Shown: in pieces, positions 10,491 through 22,600 of the stretch
Numbering within the stretch: the stretch's first letter is position 1
Layout: every line of letters begins with the position of its first letter
NCBI RefSeq assembly: GCF_001039355.2
Contig: NW_019775616.1
Coordinates: 138,511 to 188,019, forward strand
Direction: 5' to 3'
Length of the DNA: 49,509 nucleotides
Source: Lingula anatina
Lineage: Eukaryota > Brachiopoda > Lingulata > Lingulida > Lingulidae
Made by a program: the position numbers and the translations under genes
Notes under the pieces: model-generated
The model's database searches: none
Seen by the model: only the letters and a program-made list of their open reading frames with translations
What the model was told of the DNA's origin: nothing

Positions 10491-11320
10491 GATTAAAATT
10501 CTGATTTTTCAAAATTTCAACATGGCAACGATCTTGTGAGCATGCTTCCCTCTTATAATATGCATCGTGTTTTGCTTTATATTAAATAATTTTTGGAAAA
10601 TGTAAGATTAAACACACAAAAATGATCAGGAACGGGTACACTTAACTTCACAGAGTTGGGAAAGTACGTTAAGATCCTGAATCGGCTGTTATACAGAGAT
10701 GACATGAAATCGTCTCTCGTGCACTCGCTTACCGCTTACAATATGCATCGTATTTTACTTTATATGCATGAAATTGTAAATGTAACATAAAACACCTATA
10801 AAAATGATCAGGGAAGAGTATACTTAACTTCACAGAGTTGCGATATTTAATCGGCGGATAAACAGCGATAACGTGAATTTTCGTGAATTACACACTAAAA
10901 AGTGGGTACCGGATATGGATAAGTTAATTAGTCTCATGTAATATTCATGTGACCGGGTCATTACGTCTTCAATGGAAATCTCCGCCATTTACGCTAAGAG
11001 TGCATTCCTAGAAATTAAGATCGATCCATCCGGATCGATCTAACTCCCTGGGGGCTCAGGCTAAATTGCAGTCAGCCGAGCGCGCACGACAGTTAATTAC
11101 CCCATTACAGCTTTTAGTAGGCGGGACAGACGCTTAAGCTGTCAGTAATCTAGTGAGACTCCCCACAGGGATAGATCGATCTTAATTCTGTGGGAATGGG
11201 GTCTAAGTCTTGGGTTGAATCTAAATGGGGAAATGAAACTATACGCTAGCTGTGGTTATGCTATCGTGCGAGTCTGAAGGAAACGCATTAACGAAACAGG
11301 ATTGGGTCATAACATTTGTA
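10490..11320 (+). repeat. Duplicated segment, copy 1, carrying a MITE
   Basis: It matches 12300-12755 across sequences such as cttaacttcacagagttg, aattacacactaaaaagt and ttcatgtgaccgggtcatta. Part of it (about 10550-10640) is repeated again at 10735-10860, so it has internal duplication. It is interrupted by the MITE at 10999-11203, which copy 2 lacks. Confidence 0.7.
10999..11203. mobile_element. ATCGAT-rich MITE family, copy 1 (205 bp)
   Basis: The target duplication TAAG lies at 10995-10998 and 11204-11207. The paralogous segment near 12644 has a single gctaag and no insert, so it serves as an empty site. The ends carry degenerate inverted repeats containing gatcgatc and ctccctggggg / ctccccacaggg. 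The centre has agtaggcgggacagacgctt. There is no coding capacity. Confidence 0.75.
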
Positions 11321-11323
11321 TTA

Positions 11324-11650
11324 TGATGATGGTCTGACCAACAACTTTGGTAATTTCAGGTTATACGAATAAAATGACATACTACAGGCCTGTAGCCAGC
11401 AATTTGAAAAGAAAAGGTCGAGGGGGGGTCTTTTCGGAAAAATGGACCTTTTACCCTGAAAAAGTGGGGCCCTTTTCCCGACAAAAAAAGGGGGGGGGGC
11501 GGGATCCTACAAACTTCCCCCCCCGGCCTGTACTACTTTGCCGCCCCATATTATACGTGTGCCATTGCACATGTACATTTATATTCGGGGGAGGGAGGGG
11601 GTCAGTGTATTATTTGACATACATTACAGGGGCGGATGGAGGACGGAAGA
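11324..11650 (+). repeat. Direct repeat, copy 2 of the 330-bp segment
   Basis: It pairs with 9342-9675: the same gtctgaccaacaactttggt start, the same G runs and the same tatttgacatacatta end. Together with the flanking repeats it shows a local tandem duplication of about 2 kb. Confidence 0.75.
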
Positions 11651-13653
11651 GGCAACCGGCGATTTGCGTCTACTGCTCCCAGGAAACCTTCGCCGTGGAA
11701 GCCGGGGAGGGTTTGATAGTCTCTTCTCGCCATGCGCCGAGACCGAGACGACCGCCAATCAGTGTTTACCGTAGGCCTAGGCCTACAGGTTGACTCATCG
11801 CGGAAGGTGAAAATTACGGTGTAGATTTAAGGCCCCTGGGTATCTAGCCTTGCTGTAGGTTGGACTAAGTTTCATTCGATTTTATTTTTCAAAACACGAT
11901 TTTGGCAAGTACAAAAACTAGTGTCATATTAATAAAAAAAATAATAATAATAAAATAAAACGATTTTGACAAGAAGTTACTAGAATCGTTCTTTTGTCTG
12001 TGTTTGTGGAGTGGGGGAGGGGGAACGGGAAAAGGGTTGGTCTTCATATCAAGGTGTCTTACTAGATTTTGGGAGAATGTCTTAAGCCACCAATGGTCTT
12101 CAATTTCATTTTGGTCGATAAATTCACTTCAATTGATTTTTATTTAAAAAAAAATAAAATAATAATAAAAAAAAAAAAAATATGATGGCATCGAGATCCT
12201 AATGTCTTTTTCCGAACTGCTGTTTAAAATAATTTACAAGACCGAAGGTCTGATTGTTCTCTGTACATATATATGCACATCCACGATACTGGGTAACAAC
12301 ATTGGGACATGGGCATGTAAATTTCAACATGGCGCCGATCTTGTGAGCAGGCTTTCCTCCTATAATATGCATCGTATTCTGCTTTATATTAATAAATTTT
12401 GGAAAATGTAAGATTAAACACACAAACTTATCAGGAATGGGTACACTTAACTTCACAGAGTTGGTGCAGCACGCTGTGATACGGAATCGGCGGTTAAACT
12501 GTGATAACATGAAATCGTTTTTTGTGAATTACACACTAAAAAGTAGGTACCGGATATAGCTTACTTAATTAGTCTCCTTTAATATTCATGTGACCGGGTC
12601 ATTACGTCGACGTCATCAGTAGAAATCTTCACTATTTACGCTAAGTCCTGGGGCGAATCTAAATAGGGAAACGAAACTAAACTCTAGCTGTGGTTTTGCT
12701 GTCGTACGAGTCTGAAGGAAACGCCTTAACGAAACAGGATTGGGTCATAACATCTTTGATTACACACTCAGATGACAGGATTTATTTACACATTGTTGTT
12801 TTATAAAAAATAGAGTGCATGTCAGGTATTTACATCCCGAAATAAAATGATTTGGATAGTTCATGCATATGGGAGATAATACTTTGTACTGCAGTTGAGG
12901 AAACGATGGTAATGCACAACAACCTGATTCTCCACCCATCAAAATTTGCGACAAGGAGCAATTTTTTCTCTCTAGTGTGTGTGCCGTAAATAATCACCTG
13001 ATATGACCAAAAAACATGGCATTACCATTCTGTGAGCTTTCTCTTCCATAAGCTACAGCTGCAAACAGGTATATCTATCAGATATAAGCGCTGTTTTAGT
13101 GTCATTTTCGGCTAAGAATTAAATTGTTTGTTATAATAAGACAAATCCATCCCCTTTCACGTGAAAGCACCCCATTGTAATCCAACAGAAAGGAATATTT
13201 TTAAAGACTTTCAAAGATGATAACCCGTTGCTGTTACCCAGTATCGTAGACGTGTAGGAGATACATACAGTATTTATACGATATTTGTATTTCATACTTA
13301 AATTGAACAGTACACGATTCACACTTATAGAATATAGAATAAAACTGAGAATTAAAACATTTGCCCCTATGTCACCTATGTAAAAGGGTACAGAACAGCT
13401 GAGCACAAAGCAAAAACCTCTTTTCGAGCTCTCATTTCACCAATTGCCTCTATTTTTACAAGATTTTAATAATACAAATTTCATTCATGGATATTATAGT
13501 AAAATTATCCCCGACTTTCGTTTTTGATCTGTCCAGCGAGGAGAGACACTTTTCTTTTCAATTCTTGTACTGACCATTAAAATCAAGAAAATATTATTAA
13601 TCTGGTTACATGATCTGTACTGTCTCTTCGTAGAAGGCGAAGAACACAGCGAA
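11651..13653. repeat. Gene-free stretch with the second copy of the 10.5-11.3 kb segment
   Basis: 12300-12755 is the second copy of the segment at 10490-11320, without the MITE. The rest is AT-rich with A runs near 11935-11965 and 12145-12180. From about 13100 to 13653 it resembles the DNA downstream of membrane-protein copy 1, as expected for the duplicated gene unit. No coding exon was found. Confidence 0.6.
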
Positions 13654-14470
13654 TCAGTGCAAGGGGAAAACATCTGGAATGAAGTCAGGTTCATCCTTCT
13701 CACTCCCATAGAGAATATTCCTTACTTTGGGTAAACTTCTCCAGTGCAAAATCCTTTGAATACCTGGATGGGACTTATTGAAAGCAGTGGTTATAAACTT
13801 TGTGGAAACTCTGTATTCCATACTGTACTTTCTGCTGGCATTCCCTGGAATGTCCAAATACATGGCCTGTCTCTTAAAAGTTTGAAGCAAGTTTATGTTC
13901 TCCCCGTCGGTGGTTTTAACTAAGTTGTTCTTGTCGAACCACGTTTTGAAATAATCACGCGATATACGGAAATCGCCAGACTCGGCGTAATGTTCCTTGG
14001 GGTTATAAGAACGGTGTGATCTCGAGTTCTTTGCGTACACCGCATTGCAAAGGACACGGTGTGAATTATAAAACATTGCAGAATTGTGAATGACAAACCA
14101 CTGCGCGAAAAACCATGATTTGTGATCTAAATCGGTGATGTATGGCAACATGAAGGAAATTGTGTGGCGGTGGAACCCGTTGAAAATAGCATCGAAATTA
14201 TATTTCACCCCCACCGTTTTGTCTCTGTAAGTCAGCCAAATCATTTCTCGATTCGGTGAAACGTTAAGGCCGGGAATAGGGTGTCTTGATGAGCCTTGGA
14301 TGAGATAAACAAATTGCGGTTGTTCTGTCCTTTCTTGGGAACTATCTTTTCCTTTGCTAATATATATCACTGATACCCCTGGAAGAGCCTTATTTAGTAT
14401 CCCTATGCGTATCACAGAGACAACAGCAAACAATGCCATGAGTATGCATTTGTTCATTGCCATCCGAGTT
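13654..14470 (-). pseudogene. Membrane-protein (putative glycosyltransferase) copy 2, with an in-frame internal deletion
   Basis: The exon edge is at 14470 (AG acceptor); ATG at 14463 (MAMNKC) gives 269 residues ending PDVFPLH. The reading frame is intact. However, after WLTYRDKT it jumps straight to VGVKYNFDAIFNGF. Compared with the copies at 6912-8022 and 48510-49218, about 93 residues are missing in frame, including the PNST, EGRNRLL and LFLDDDL blocks. If the acidic motif is the catalytic site, this product would be inactive as an enzyme, though it keeps its membrane anchor and C-terminal half. It may be a decayed gene or a binding-only variant. Confidence 0.75.
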
Positions 14471-15072
14471 CTGAACAAAAAAAGGGAAAAAATAATCAAA
14501 TATACAAATTTGGGGGACCCTTGGAGATAAATTGTGGCTGTATGCTTTTTCAATAACAATGAGGCAAGTTTTACATATTATAAAACTGTTCTTCTTTCAA
14601 TGAGAAAGAGCCTTAAACGTACATGCAGGCCCATTGGAATCTGGGGTACCCTAACATACAGTGAAGGAGATTGGTTATTTAATTATAGTTCAAGTTATTT
14701 TAACATGTATTTAGTAAAATTATTTTACTCAGTTGAGATGTAATGTACATTAGATTCTATGGCAATTAACCAACCTTTTCTCCTAATGTCACGGCTAGTT
14801 TCTAGTGCTGGTTGTAGCTCGACACACAATGATCGTTTTGATGTTTTAAAAATGCTATGTTTATTATCTAATTGTATAACCTGGTTGCGTACGTAGCAGC
14901 TATAAAATCACTTTCAAGTTTGTTCTGATGGGAATGTTACATAACTATGCACAATCAGTCGTAGGATCATCTGAGTGGTTATAATTATGGGTAAATTCCA
15001 TGAAAACTTATGTGGCTACTCTCTTGATAAAGAAAAATAAAGTTAAAATAAAGTAAGCCATGCTCTAGTAAC

Positions 15073-15103
<31 letters not shown>

Positions 15104-15409
15104 GCAGTTATTTGAGGGAAAGGTTAGGCAATAATAACAAAAAGCCTATGACAGACCAAATCATTTTTTCAATGACACTATACTAGACCCATTGGGCCCC
15201 TTCGGACGGGGCCCGTTGGTCCCGTAGAGGGGCCTCCTACTATTGGCTCCTTTTGGCCACTCCTAGGGCCACTCCTTGCTTTGTCACAGCCAGATTGTAT
15301 TGCATGTTTGCGGTGTACAGTTTATTATATGAAATTTCTGAACACAAAGGAAGACGACCTTTGCACAGCAGATAATGCTGTCAAAATGAGATCTGGATAA
15401 GAGACTGAG
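14471..15409. other. Upstream flank of copy 2, matched by 47.4-48.5 kb in reverse
   Basis: No gene was found. A 25-base A run lies near 15070-15096. Near 15185-15290 is a GC-rich self-complementary patch (gggccccttcggacggggcc). The reverse complement of this whole region appears at about 47480-48500. Confidence 0.6.
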
Positions 15410-16037
15410 ACCGGGTTCCCACGCTTAGATCGATCCATCTCGACCGGACTAACTCCCTGGGGAGTCTCACTAAATTGCTATCAACTTAACCGGCTTAAAT
15501 GTACATACGAACCGAGCATCGGTGGAGCGTGAATTCCCATACATACTGTATAAACCACTTCTACTAGTTCTTATACGACTCAAATTAATTCGACACGCCA
15601 AGAGAAAAACTGAATAGATCACTCGATCATCCATAAAAGACCTTTAGACTGATCCTTTCTTTAAATTTTTGGTCGGAAATTTAACCTACTTTCGTGACCT
15701 ACTTTTCTGCCCTATTGACATACAGCATAGAATGCTAGCAGAAAAATCCGTTCAAAGATCATTTCCGGGTAGAATTAAACAATGCCATTTGGCGATTCTC
15801 TTAGTTATACTACTTGAAACTATATGCTGGCATTTGGTCGATTTTTGTGGCAAAAAAGTGACTTCGTATGCATCTTTAAATGTCTGTCACGCCTACCGAA
15901 TCAGCTATGAGGTAAAGGTAATTACCCCCTAACAGCTTTACAAGGCGTGACAGACATTTAAGCCGGTTAAGTTGATAGCAATTTAGTGAGACTCCCCAGG
16001 GAGATAGATCGATTCAAATATATGTGGGAATGGTCCC
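15410..16037. mobile_element. ATCGAT-rich MITE family, long version (628 bp)
   Basis: It is flanked by TGAG at 15406-15409 and 16038-16041, a 4-bp target duplication. The subterminal arms are perfect inverted repeats of about 50 bp (ctccctggggagtctcacta at the left; its complement ends the right side). A second inner hairpin pairs ttaaatgtctgtcacgcct near 15875 with aggcgtgacagacatttaa near 15943. No transposase frame was found. The matching site in the other arm (near 47470) lacks it. Confidence 0.75.
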
Positions 16038-16041
16038 TGAG

Positions 16042-18500
16042 GGTTAGAATATGCAATTCTCTCGTGGTCGCGGACAAGCCAATTTTTATAGGACTGCATT
16101 TCGTAAAACTTGGTGTTGTCATGTACTGTGATATACATCAACGTGATGGTGATGGTAAATACTGTGACGTTGCGAGCAATATTCTTATTTAAGAGGTTAC
16201 ATGTACATACACATTATCTGTATTTTTCAATAGACAATCCCGCATTAGTTCCTTTTTCTAGTTATCTCACTGTGTTTCACAGTCATGGGATTCATTCTTG
16301 TTCGTTTGAGGAACATAAGTCACAAGGTTACACATTTCTTGAGTTAAAGGTGAAAGGTGCGTGCTCACTCCGAGGCAGATACAGGTAATGGCTAAATGTA
16401 CAAAATTGTACTCATTATTTGTATTGACACACTGTCTGTAAAAAAAAAAAAAAAAATAATAATAATAATAATAATTGTAAAAAATTACGCTCATGGTCAT
16501 ATGAGGCATTTTGTTCCTTTTTTGCTTGCCCTTTTATCACAGGATGATTATTCAACAAAACTATCCTTGTGATGAGAATAATTTGTGAAATGATAATATT
16601 TAATTCAAACGTTTTTATTGAGACTCATGCAAATAAAAAATAAATAAACAAATAAAAACCTTTTTCTCCATTTAATTATAGGAAAGGTTTGAAATCTCCA
16701 GTTTCTGAGTATAGAATGCATTTAATTCCTGCAATGTCATATTTATTAAACAATATTGGAAATCTACTAGTACACTTGTCTCATCTGAGATAGAAATAAT
16801 AATAATAATAAAAAAACAACAACTATGACTTCATTTCAAGTATCCTTGTATAATTAATAACGTAACAGCATAAATAACAATAGAAGTATTACTTGCAGGT
16901 TAAAATGCACATTTGATTTCAAGATTTCCAAAAAAAAAAAGAAAAAAAAAAAAAACATTGGTGTTACAGTGTAGTTGAATGCCTGTACTAGTATGTTAGT
17001 TCTCATTAATGTTATGTACATGTATTTTTAATTACACGTGTTCGGTCACAATCCAATTAATAATAATAATAATAATAAAATAATAATAATAAAAACAATT
17101 ATAATATTAATAAATACATCCTTTTTAAGACTGCACTCCACATTTGTTCCAGCACTGTGTACAATGTCAAGATTAAAACTGAACTTTTACAAAATCAAAT
17201 GTAAATTTAAGAACAAGACATCACAGTTCAAAAAGTTCATCTGACATTTTACTCTCCTTATTTGGCCATGCAGATATATTTCTAGAGCATCTCATTTTCC
17301 CCTTGATAATCTATCATAATCACTGTGTTGATCTTGTATAAGGAATAAATAAATGACATTCAAAAAAGTATCTGTAAAGATCAATTATGATAGAAAGTTG
17401 ATTTTTATTGAAGGGGCACATTTTTTCTATCATAGTTGATCTTTACAGATATATTTTCAATGTAATTTATTTGTTTTCCTTGATCACACTTTAAAACTGT
17501 TTTCCTTGATCGCACTTAGTGCTTACTAAGTGCTTACTATATGAACAAAATTTGGCAAAACTGCAATTTTGCCTTGACAATGACTCATACAGCACTTTTA
17601 ACAACAATTAACCAAGCAAAATGAAAAGTAGGAAAAAACATGAGATTATGTATTATTGACTTTTTGGTCCAATGGGATAAAAACATGCTGATTCACAAAG
17701 AAAAAAAATGGAATAAACATCATCATATTATAGAGAAAGGAAATGCACAGCTAATGATGTTACACCTGAAAATTGCAATCTTTTTACAAACACATTCAAT
17801 TCTGTATTGTAAAAAAAAAAATCATCCAACAGATGGAGATGAAGCAATGAAATTAGGAGAAAATATAAATAACTGTGTCTTTGGTTATTTGGTCACATTT
17901 TCATTTCATTACAGTATGATAGTATAATATAATTTAAAAACCCACCCAGCAGGTTAGGATTAAAAAAAAAAAAAAAAGCTGAAGGACATAGCCTTATTTT
18001 TGAAATAATATCTTGACGGACGCTTAACATGCATCTGTGTCTCTTTGCTTCAACATATGTACGTATATCAAATAGTCAGCCCCGACTAGTACTAGATTGA
18101 AAAAGTATATTGTTTTAATCAACATTTCAATGATACATACTAGTTACATCAGACTAGTGCTAGATTGTAAAAGAGTATAATATTGTTTTAATCTAAATTT
18201 CAATGATACGTATTAATAAATACTAGTTACAACGGGAGTATGTATCAGTGGGACTTTTAAGCGGTTGTGCCTCAATATAAATAATTACCCTCTTGTACTC
18301 GGAATGTGGCAAACAGTGGGTAATGAGTAGTTGTAATTGATTTTCCCTACAATTGGCACTTCAAACAATTTTAGAATGATTTAATACTTGGACTGCAGAG
18401 AAAATACAAGCGAGCATGTAAGCAAATACATAAGTTTAATTATTCCACTGTTCAAAGTGCCAGCTGTGGGATGAGCATATCCCCATCATTCATAATGTTC
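16042..18500. other. AT-rich gene-free stretch, matched in reverse by 44.8-47.4 kb
   Basis: It contains TAA/AAT microsatellites (about 16455-16475, 16795-16812, 17058-17090) and A runs near 16440 and 16930. Around 17335-17500 is a foldback in which atctgtaaagatcaattatg pairs with its near complement about 60 bases on. Nothing coding was recognised; short open frames are not conserved in the matching arm except through overall identity. Confidence 0.6.
17335..17500. repeat. Foldback (inverted repeat) element
   Basis: The left arm runs from about 17335 (gttgatcttgtataagg..., then tatctgtaaagatcaattat) and pairs with the right arm from about 17425 (tctatcatagttgatcttta, then aatttatttgttttcc). 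The arms are roughly 55-70 bases around a loop of about 30. The reverse copy at about 45800-45970 keeps both arms. It could be a foldback transposon or a structured transcript; no target duplication was identified. Confidence 0.5.
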
Positions 18501-19168
18501 CACCCTGAGCTTCAGAGCTAACTTGACACTAACCTCTTCACTGTAGCCTATCTCCATCGTGTCAAGTAACCTCTGACGAAAATAGTTTGACCTAGTTTAT
18601 ATAAGCCAATCAAATCCATGTTTCAAAATTTTTCACCAAAGTTTGGTGAAAACGCTGATTGGTTGACCGTCAATCGGCAATCCTCGGCTGATTCCGCAAG
18701 CTCCATACTAACAACATAGTTATTGTCGAGTGCGGAGACATCCGAGTAGTTCCGAGTGTATTACCGTACACAAAGAAAGCAAGGCGAGTGACTACGAAAA
18801 AGAATGTGTTAAGTTATCTCTTGATTCTTTGCAAAATATGAGTAAATCGGAATTGAAACCATAGGGTCTAGCAGTTTGAGGCCCTGCATCATTATCTACT
18901 GAGAGACGATGTAATTTGCGTGCTGCCCACAGGTTACGGCAAGTCCCTGATATTCAGCCTTATCTTTGATTGGTCCGGATTTGAACAAAGCGCGCTTTGA
19001 CTCGTTCGCGTTCATTGGCTAGATCGTTTAATGAGTCATTGAGTGCGGGCTTTTAAATTTGATTGGCGGGCGGCGGAGGCAATCGAATCTGGTCAGAGGT
19101 TACTTGACACGATGAAGATAGGCTACAGTGAAGAGGTTAGTGTCAAGTTAGCTCTGAAGCTCAGGGTG
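18501..19168. mobile_element. 668-bp non-autonomous DNA transposon with 77-bp TIRs and a RecQ-like helicase fragment
   Basis: The two 77-bp ends (caccctgagcttcagagcta at the left, its complement at the right) differ at one base. They are flanked by the 8-bp duplication taatgttc at 18493-18500 and 19169-19176. The inverted arm has the empty site with a single copy at 44768-44775. Inside, plus bases 18872-19000 encode QFEALHHYLL, then RDDVICVLPTGYGKSLIF and a stop. These match the Q-motif region and Walker A (motif I) of RecQ-type helicases. Upstream, LKP and QFEAL are split by about 10 extra bases, so the fragment is dead. The 8-bp TSD fits hAT, P or Zisupton elements; the superfamily is not settled. 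Confidence 0.85.
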
Positions 19169-19242
19169 TAATGTTCATGCAGTCAAAGAAAAATAACACT
19201 ATCTGTGGTTAAGTGCTGACAATATATTCTCTGAACTTTTAG

Positions 19243-19467
19243 GGTGCTTTCCCAGAGATTTAGATCGATCTAAAGAATAAGTTTTAGATCGACCTAACTC
19301 CCTGGGGGTTCACGCTAAATTGCAGTCAGCCGAGCGGGCACCATAGTTAATTACCCCTTTACAGCTTTTAGTAGGCGGGACAGACGCTTAAGCTGGCCAA
19401 GCTGACAGTAATCTAGTGAGACTCCCCACAGGGATAGATCGATCTAAAAATCTATGGAAATGGGGTG
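19243..19467. mobile_element. ATCGAT-rich MITE family, copy 3 (225 bp)
   Basis: It starts ggtgctttcccagagattta and ends tctatggaaatggggtg, with tttagatcgatcta near both ends in inverted orientation. The flanks are ttag and taac, a decayed 4-bp duplication. It has the same length as copy 4 (46960-47184). The start of the same insertion appears in the other arm just after the N at 44659, so it predates the split of the two arms. Confidence 0.7.
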
Positions 19468-19619
19468 TAACAATGGTCTCAACACCCATGCACCAGTGGA
19501 AATAACCTCCACAACCACTTGTCTCTGGGACTACAGTTACTGTTACAGTATATATAAATTTGAACTTGTTAACTAGTAATAAAAGACTACCAGCAATCCA
19601 GTGAATAACCTTATTATTA

Positions 19620-22600
19620 TTATGTTCTCCTTTCTTGTAGGTATCTTTGTATTAACATCTTCATGTTTCGGTTCGGGAGGAGTGTCATGTTGGGTAATGT
19701 GGCATTGGTCATAGGACTGGAGGTTTTCCCACTGTTCACCCAGGCAGTGATTGCACTGCGCTCGTACGTGTAGCCATCTGAAAAAGAAAAGAGTCAATTT
19801 TCCTGAAGAATTAAAGTTTAGTATGTTTTCAGGCATCAACATAGTAAATAAACTGTTGCTGAACTGCACTCAGTGGTGCAGCCAGCTGGATTGATAAAGT
19901 AACAAAATAAAGAAATTTTAGTCTTTTTTTAAAATAAATAATCAATGTCTGGCACAAGCTATTTGCATACAGCAAATCAGTTTTTGAACTCTTATTTGCA
20001 CTTCATCCTTTACTGCTGTAGAGCTACTGGAATAAAAACACAAACACGTCAATTTATTATCAAACTTATCATCTATTTATTAATGTATTTATTATTTTAT
20101 ACCTGAAGCCATGACTGGTTCTTTCATAACCTCCCTGGTGATGGGACAGAGATACTCGTCTGGTACATCACTCTCTGCAAAGAACATAAGAGAACAAAAA
20201 TTCATCTTCTATTTCAAGTGAGAGAGAGTATTTGTGAGGGACCATCTCAAATAGTCTAGATGACAGGAAGTTAATAGTGCAACATGGATTGTGCAACAAA
20301 AAGTACACAAACATGAAATAAAAAATTAACCAAGCGAGATTTAGTTCCAGCTTGTCATTTTTAAAATTTTTATTTTCATTGTTACAGAATACAGGTGTGA
20401 TGATGATAAAATAAAGATGCTTTACAGGGGTCTTAGAAAATAGTTGAAAAAATGTTGACATTAGCAACTTGTTACCCTGCAGGCATGAAAGTGTGAAAGA
20501 TAATTAAAATAAATGCACAGACCTAACAAACTAAGATCACACAACTGCTAACACCATTCTCTTCTTAATATCTTACTGAGCCCGAATATGTAATAGTTTC
20601 ATTATATTATTCCCCCCAACACAATACTTTTTCTTATCTTCAAAAGCTCAGCAACACAAATGTTTCTTATCTTAACATGCTCATCCACACAGCTTCCAAA
20701 CAAAAACCACACAAAAAAACACACAAAAACCCATGACTTCCCAAATTTACATGTATCCTAAAAACTAACAAATTAAAGACTTTTTAGATTTTCTTCACCT
20801 GATGCTGCTTTTTCTTGTATGATGGGGTGTGCCATAACCTGCTTCACTGCTCGTAATATTTTATTCCTGTGGCCGAGTGCATCTGAAACAAATACAAACA
20901 GTATGAATTTTTGATAAGTAAATGTGAAGTGCATATCAAAACAGTTGGAGCACATTCAAAACAGATCAAATATGACAACCCACTAAAAAGCTTGCCNATT
21001 ATCAAACTCACAATCTATTCATTATTGCATTTAATCATTTTATACCTGAAGCCATAACGGGTTCTTTCATAACCTCCCTGGTGATGGGGCACAGATACTC
21101 GTCTGGTACATCACTCTCTGCAAAGAATATAAGAGAACAAAAATTTATCTTCTATTCCAAATGAGAGGGAGTATTTGTGAGGGACCATCTCAAATATTCT
21201 AGATGACAGGAAGTTAATAGTGCAACATGGATTGTGCAACAAAAAGTACACAAACATGAAATAAAAAATTAACCAAGCGAGATTTAGTTCCAGCTTGTCA
21301 TTTTCAAAATTTTTATTTTCATTGTTACAGAATACAGGTGTGAAGAAAAAATAAAGATGCTTTACAGGGGTCTTAGAAAATAGTTTAAAAAATGTTGACA
21401 TTAGCAACTTGTTACCCTGCAGGCATGAAAGTGTGAAAGATAATTAAAATAAATGCACAGACCTAACAAACTAAGATCACACAACTGCTTTATCTAACAC
21501 CATTCTCTTCTTAATATCTTACTGAGCCCGAATATGTAATAGTTTCATTATATTATTCCCCCCAACACAATACTTTTTCTTATCTTCAAAAGCTCAGCAA
21601 CACAACTGTTTCTTATCTTAACATGCTCATCCACACAGCTTCCAAACAAAAACCACACAAAAAAACACACAAAACCCCATGACTTCCCAAATTTACATGT
21701 ATCCTAAAAACTAACAAATTAAAGACTTTTTGGATTTTCTTCACCTGATGCTGCTTTTTCTTGTATGATGGGGTGCGCCATAACCTGCTTCACTGCTCGT
21801 AATATTTTATTTCTGTGGCCGAGTGCATCTGAAACAAATACAAACAGTATGAATTTTTGACAAGTAAATTTGAAGTGCATATCAAAACAGTTGGAGCACA
21901 TTCAAAACAGCGGACATACAGATCTACAGATCAAAAATGACAACCCACTAAAAAGCTTGCCACTGAATTCCTAATTAGATACTTAACAAATTCCCTGTGG
22001 GATTATGCAACATGCATTCAAGTGTGTTGGCCACATTTGATCCCCCGAATCTGTTAGTCTGCTGTTCCGAATGAGCTATTGGACATTAAAGTTAACCATA
22101 TAATGTATGAAATGTGCACCAAAAAGAGCACAAACAGGAAACAATTTTACTCTTGGGATTTCATTTCAGCTTGTTATTTTACAAATTCTGGAAGCAGCCC
22201 CAAAGAGATGCATCCACCAACTGTTCCTACCCCTGTGGGAGCCAATGGCACTCCAATAAAAGACTACACAGTCATGTGAAAAGCTGCAAGTGGCACAATC
22301 ATGATTTTTAAAATGTTATTGCTCTTTTTAACCACTCTGCAAAGACCATCAACTTGTCATCAAAGGTATTACACATATACATTTACATTATGTATGAAAT
22401 GTGTATAAAGATGAAACTAGCAGGCTTTAATACTATCCATACCCTCTTAAAACCATTTATGCATAAAGATGCAACTCTAGGGCTTAAATACTATCCATAC
22501 CCTCTTACAACCATTCAAGCCCTTGCATACCTATTTCCAGATCTTTCTCCAGTGCCTCCTGTGTAAGTATAGCCAGTTCTGTCCCATCTATGGCATGTTT

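Noticed and set aside
9342-11650. An LTR retrotransposon bounded by the 330-bp direct repeats
   Set aside because: There is no reverse transcriptase, primer site or TG...CA ends between them, and the flanking sequence is itself duplicated, which points to tandem duplication.
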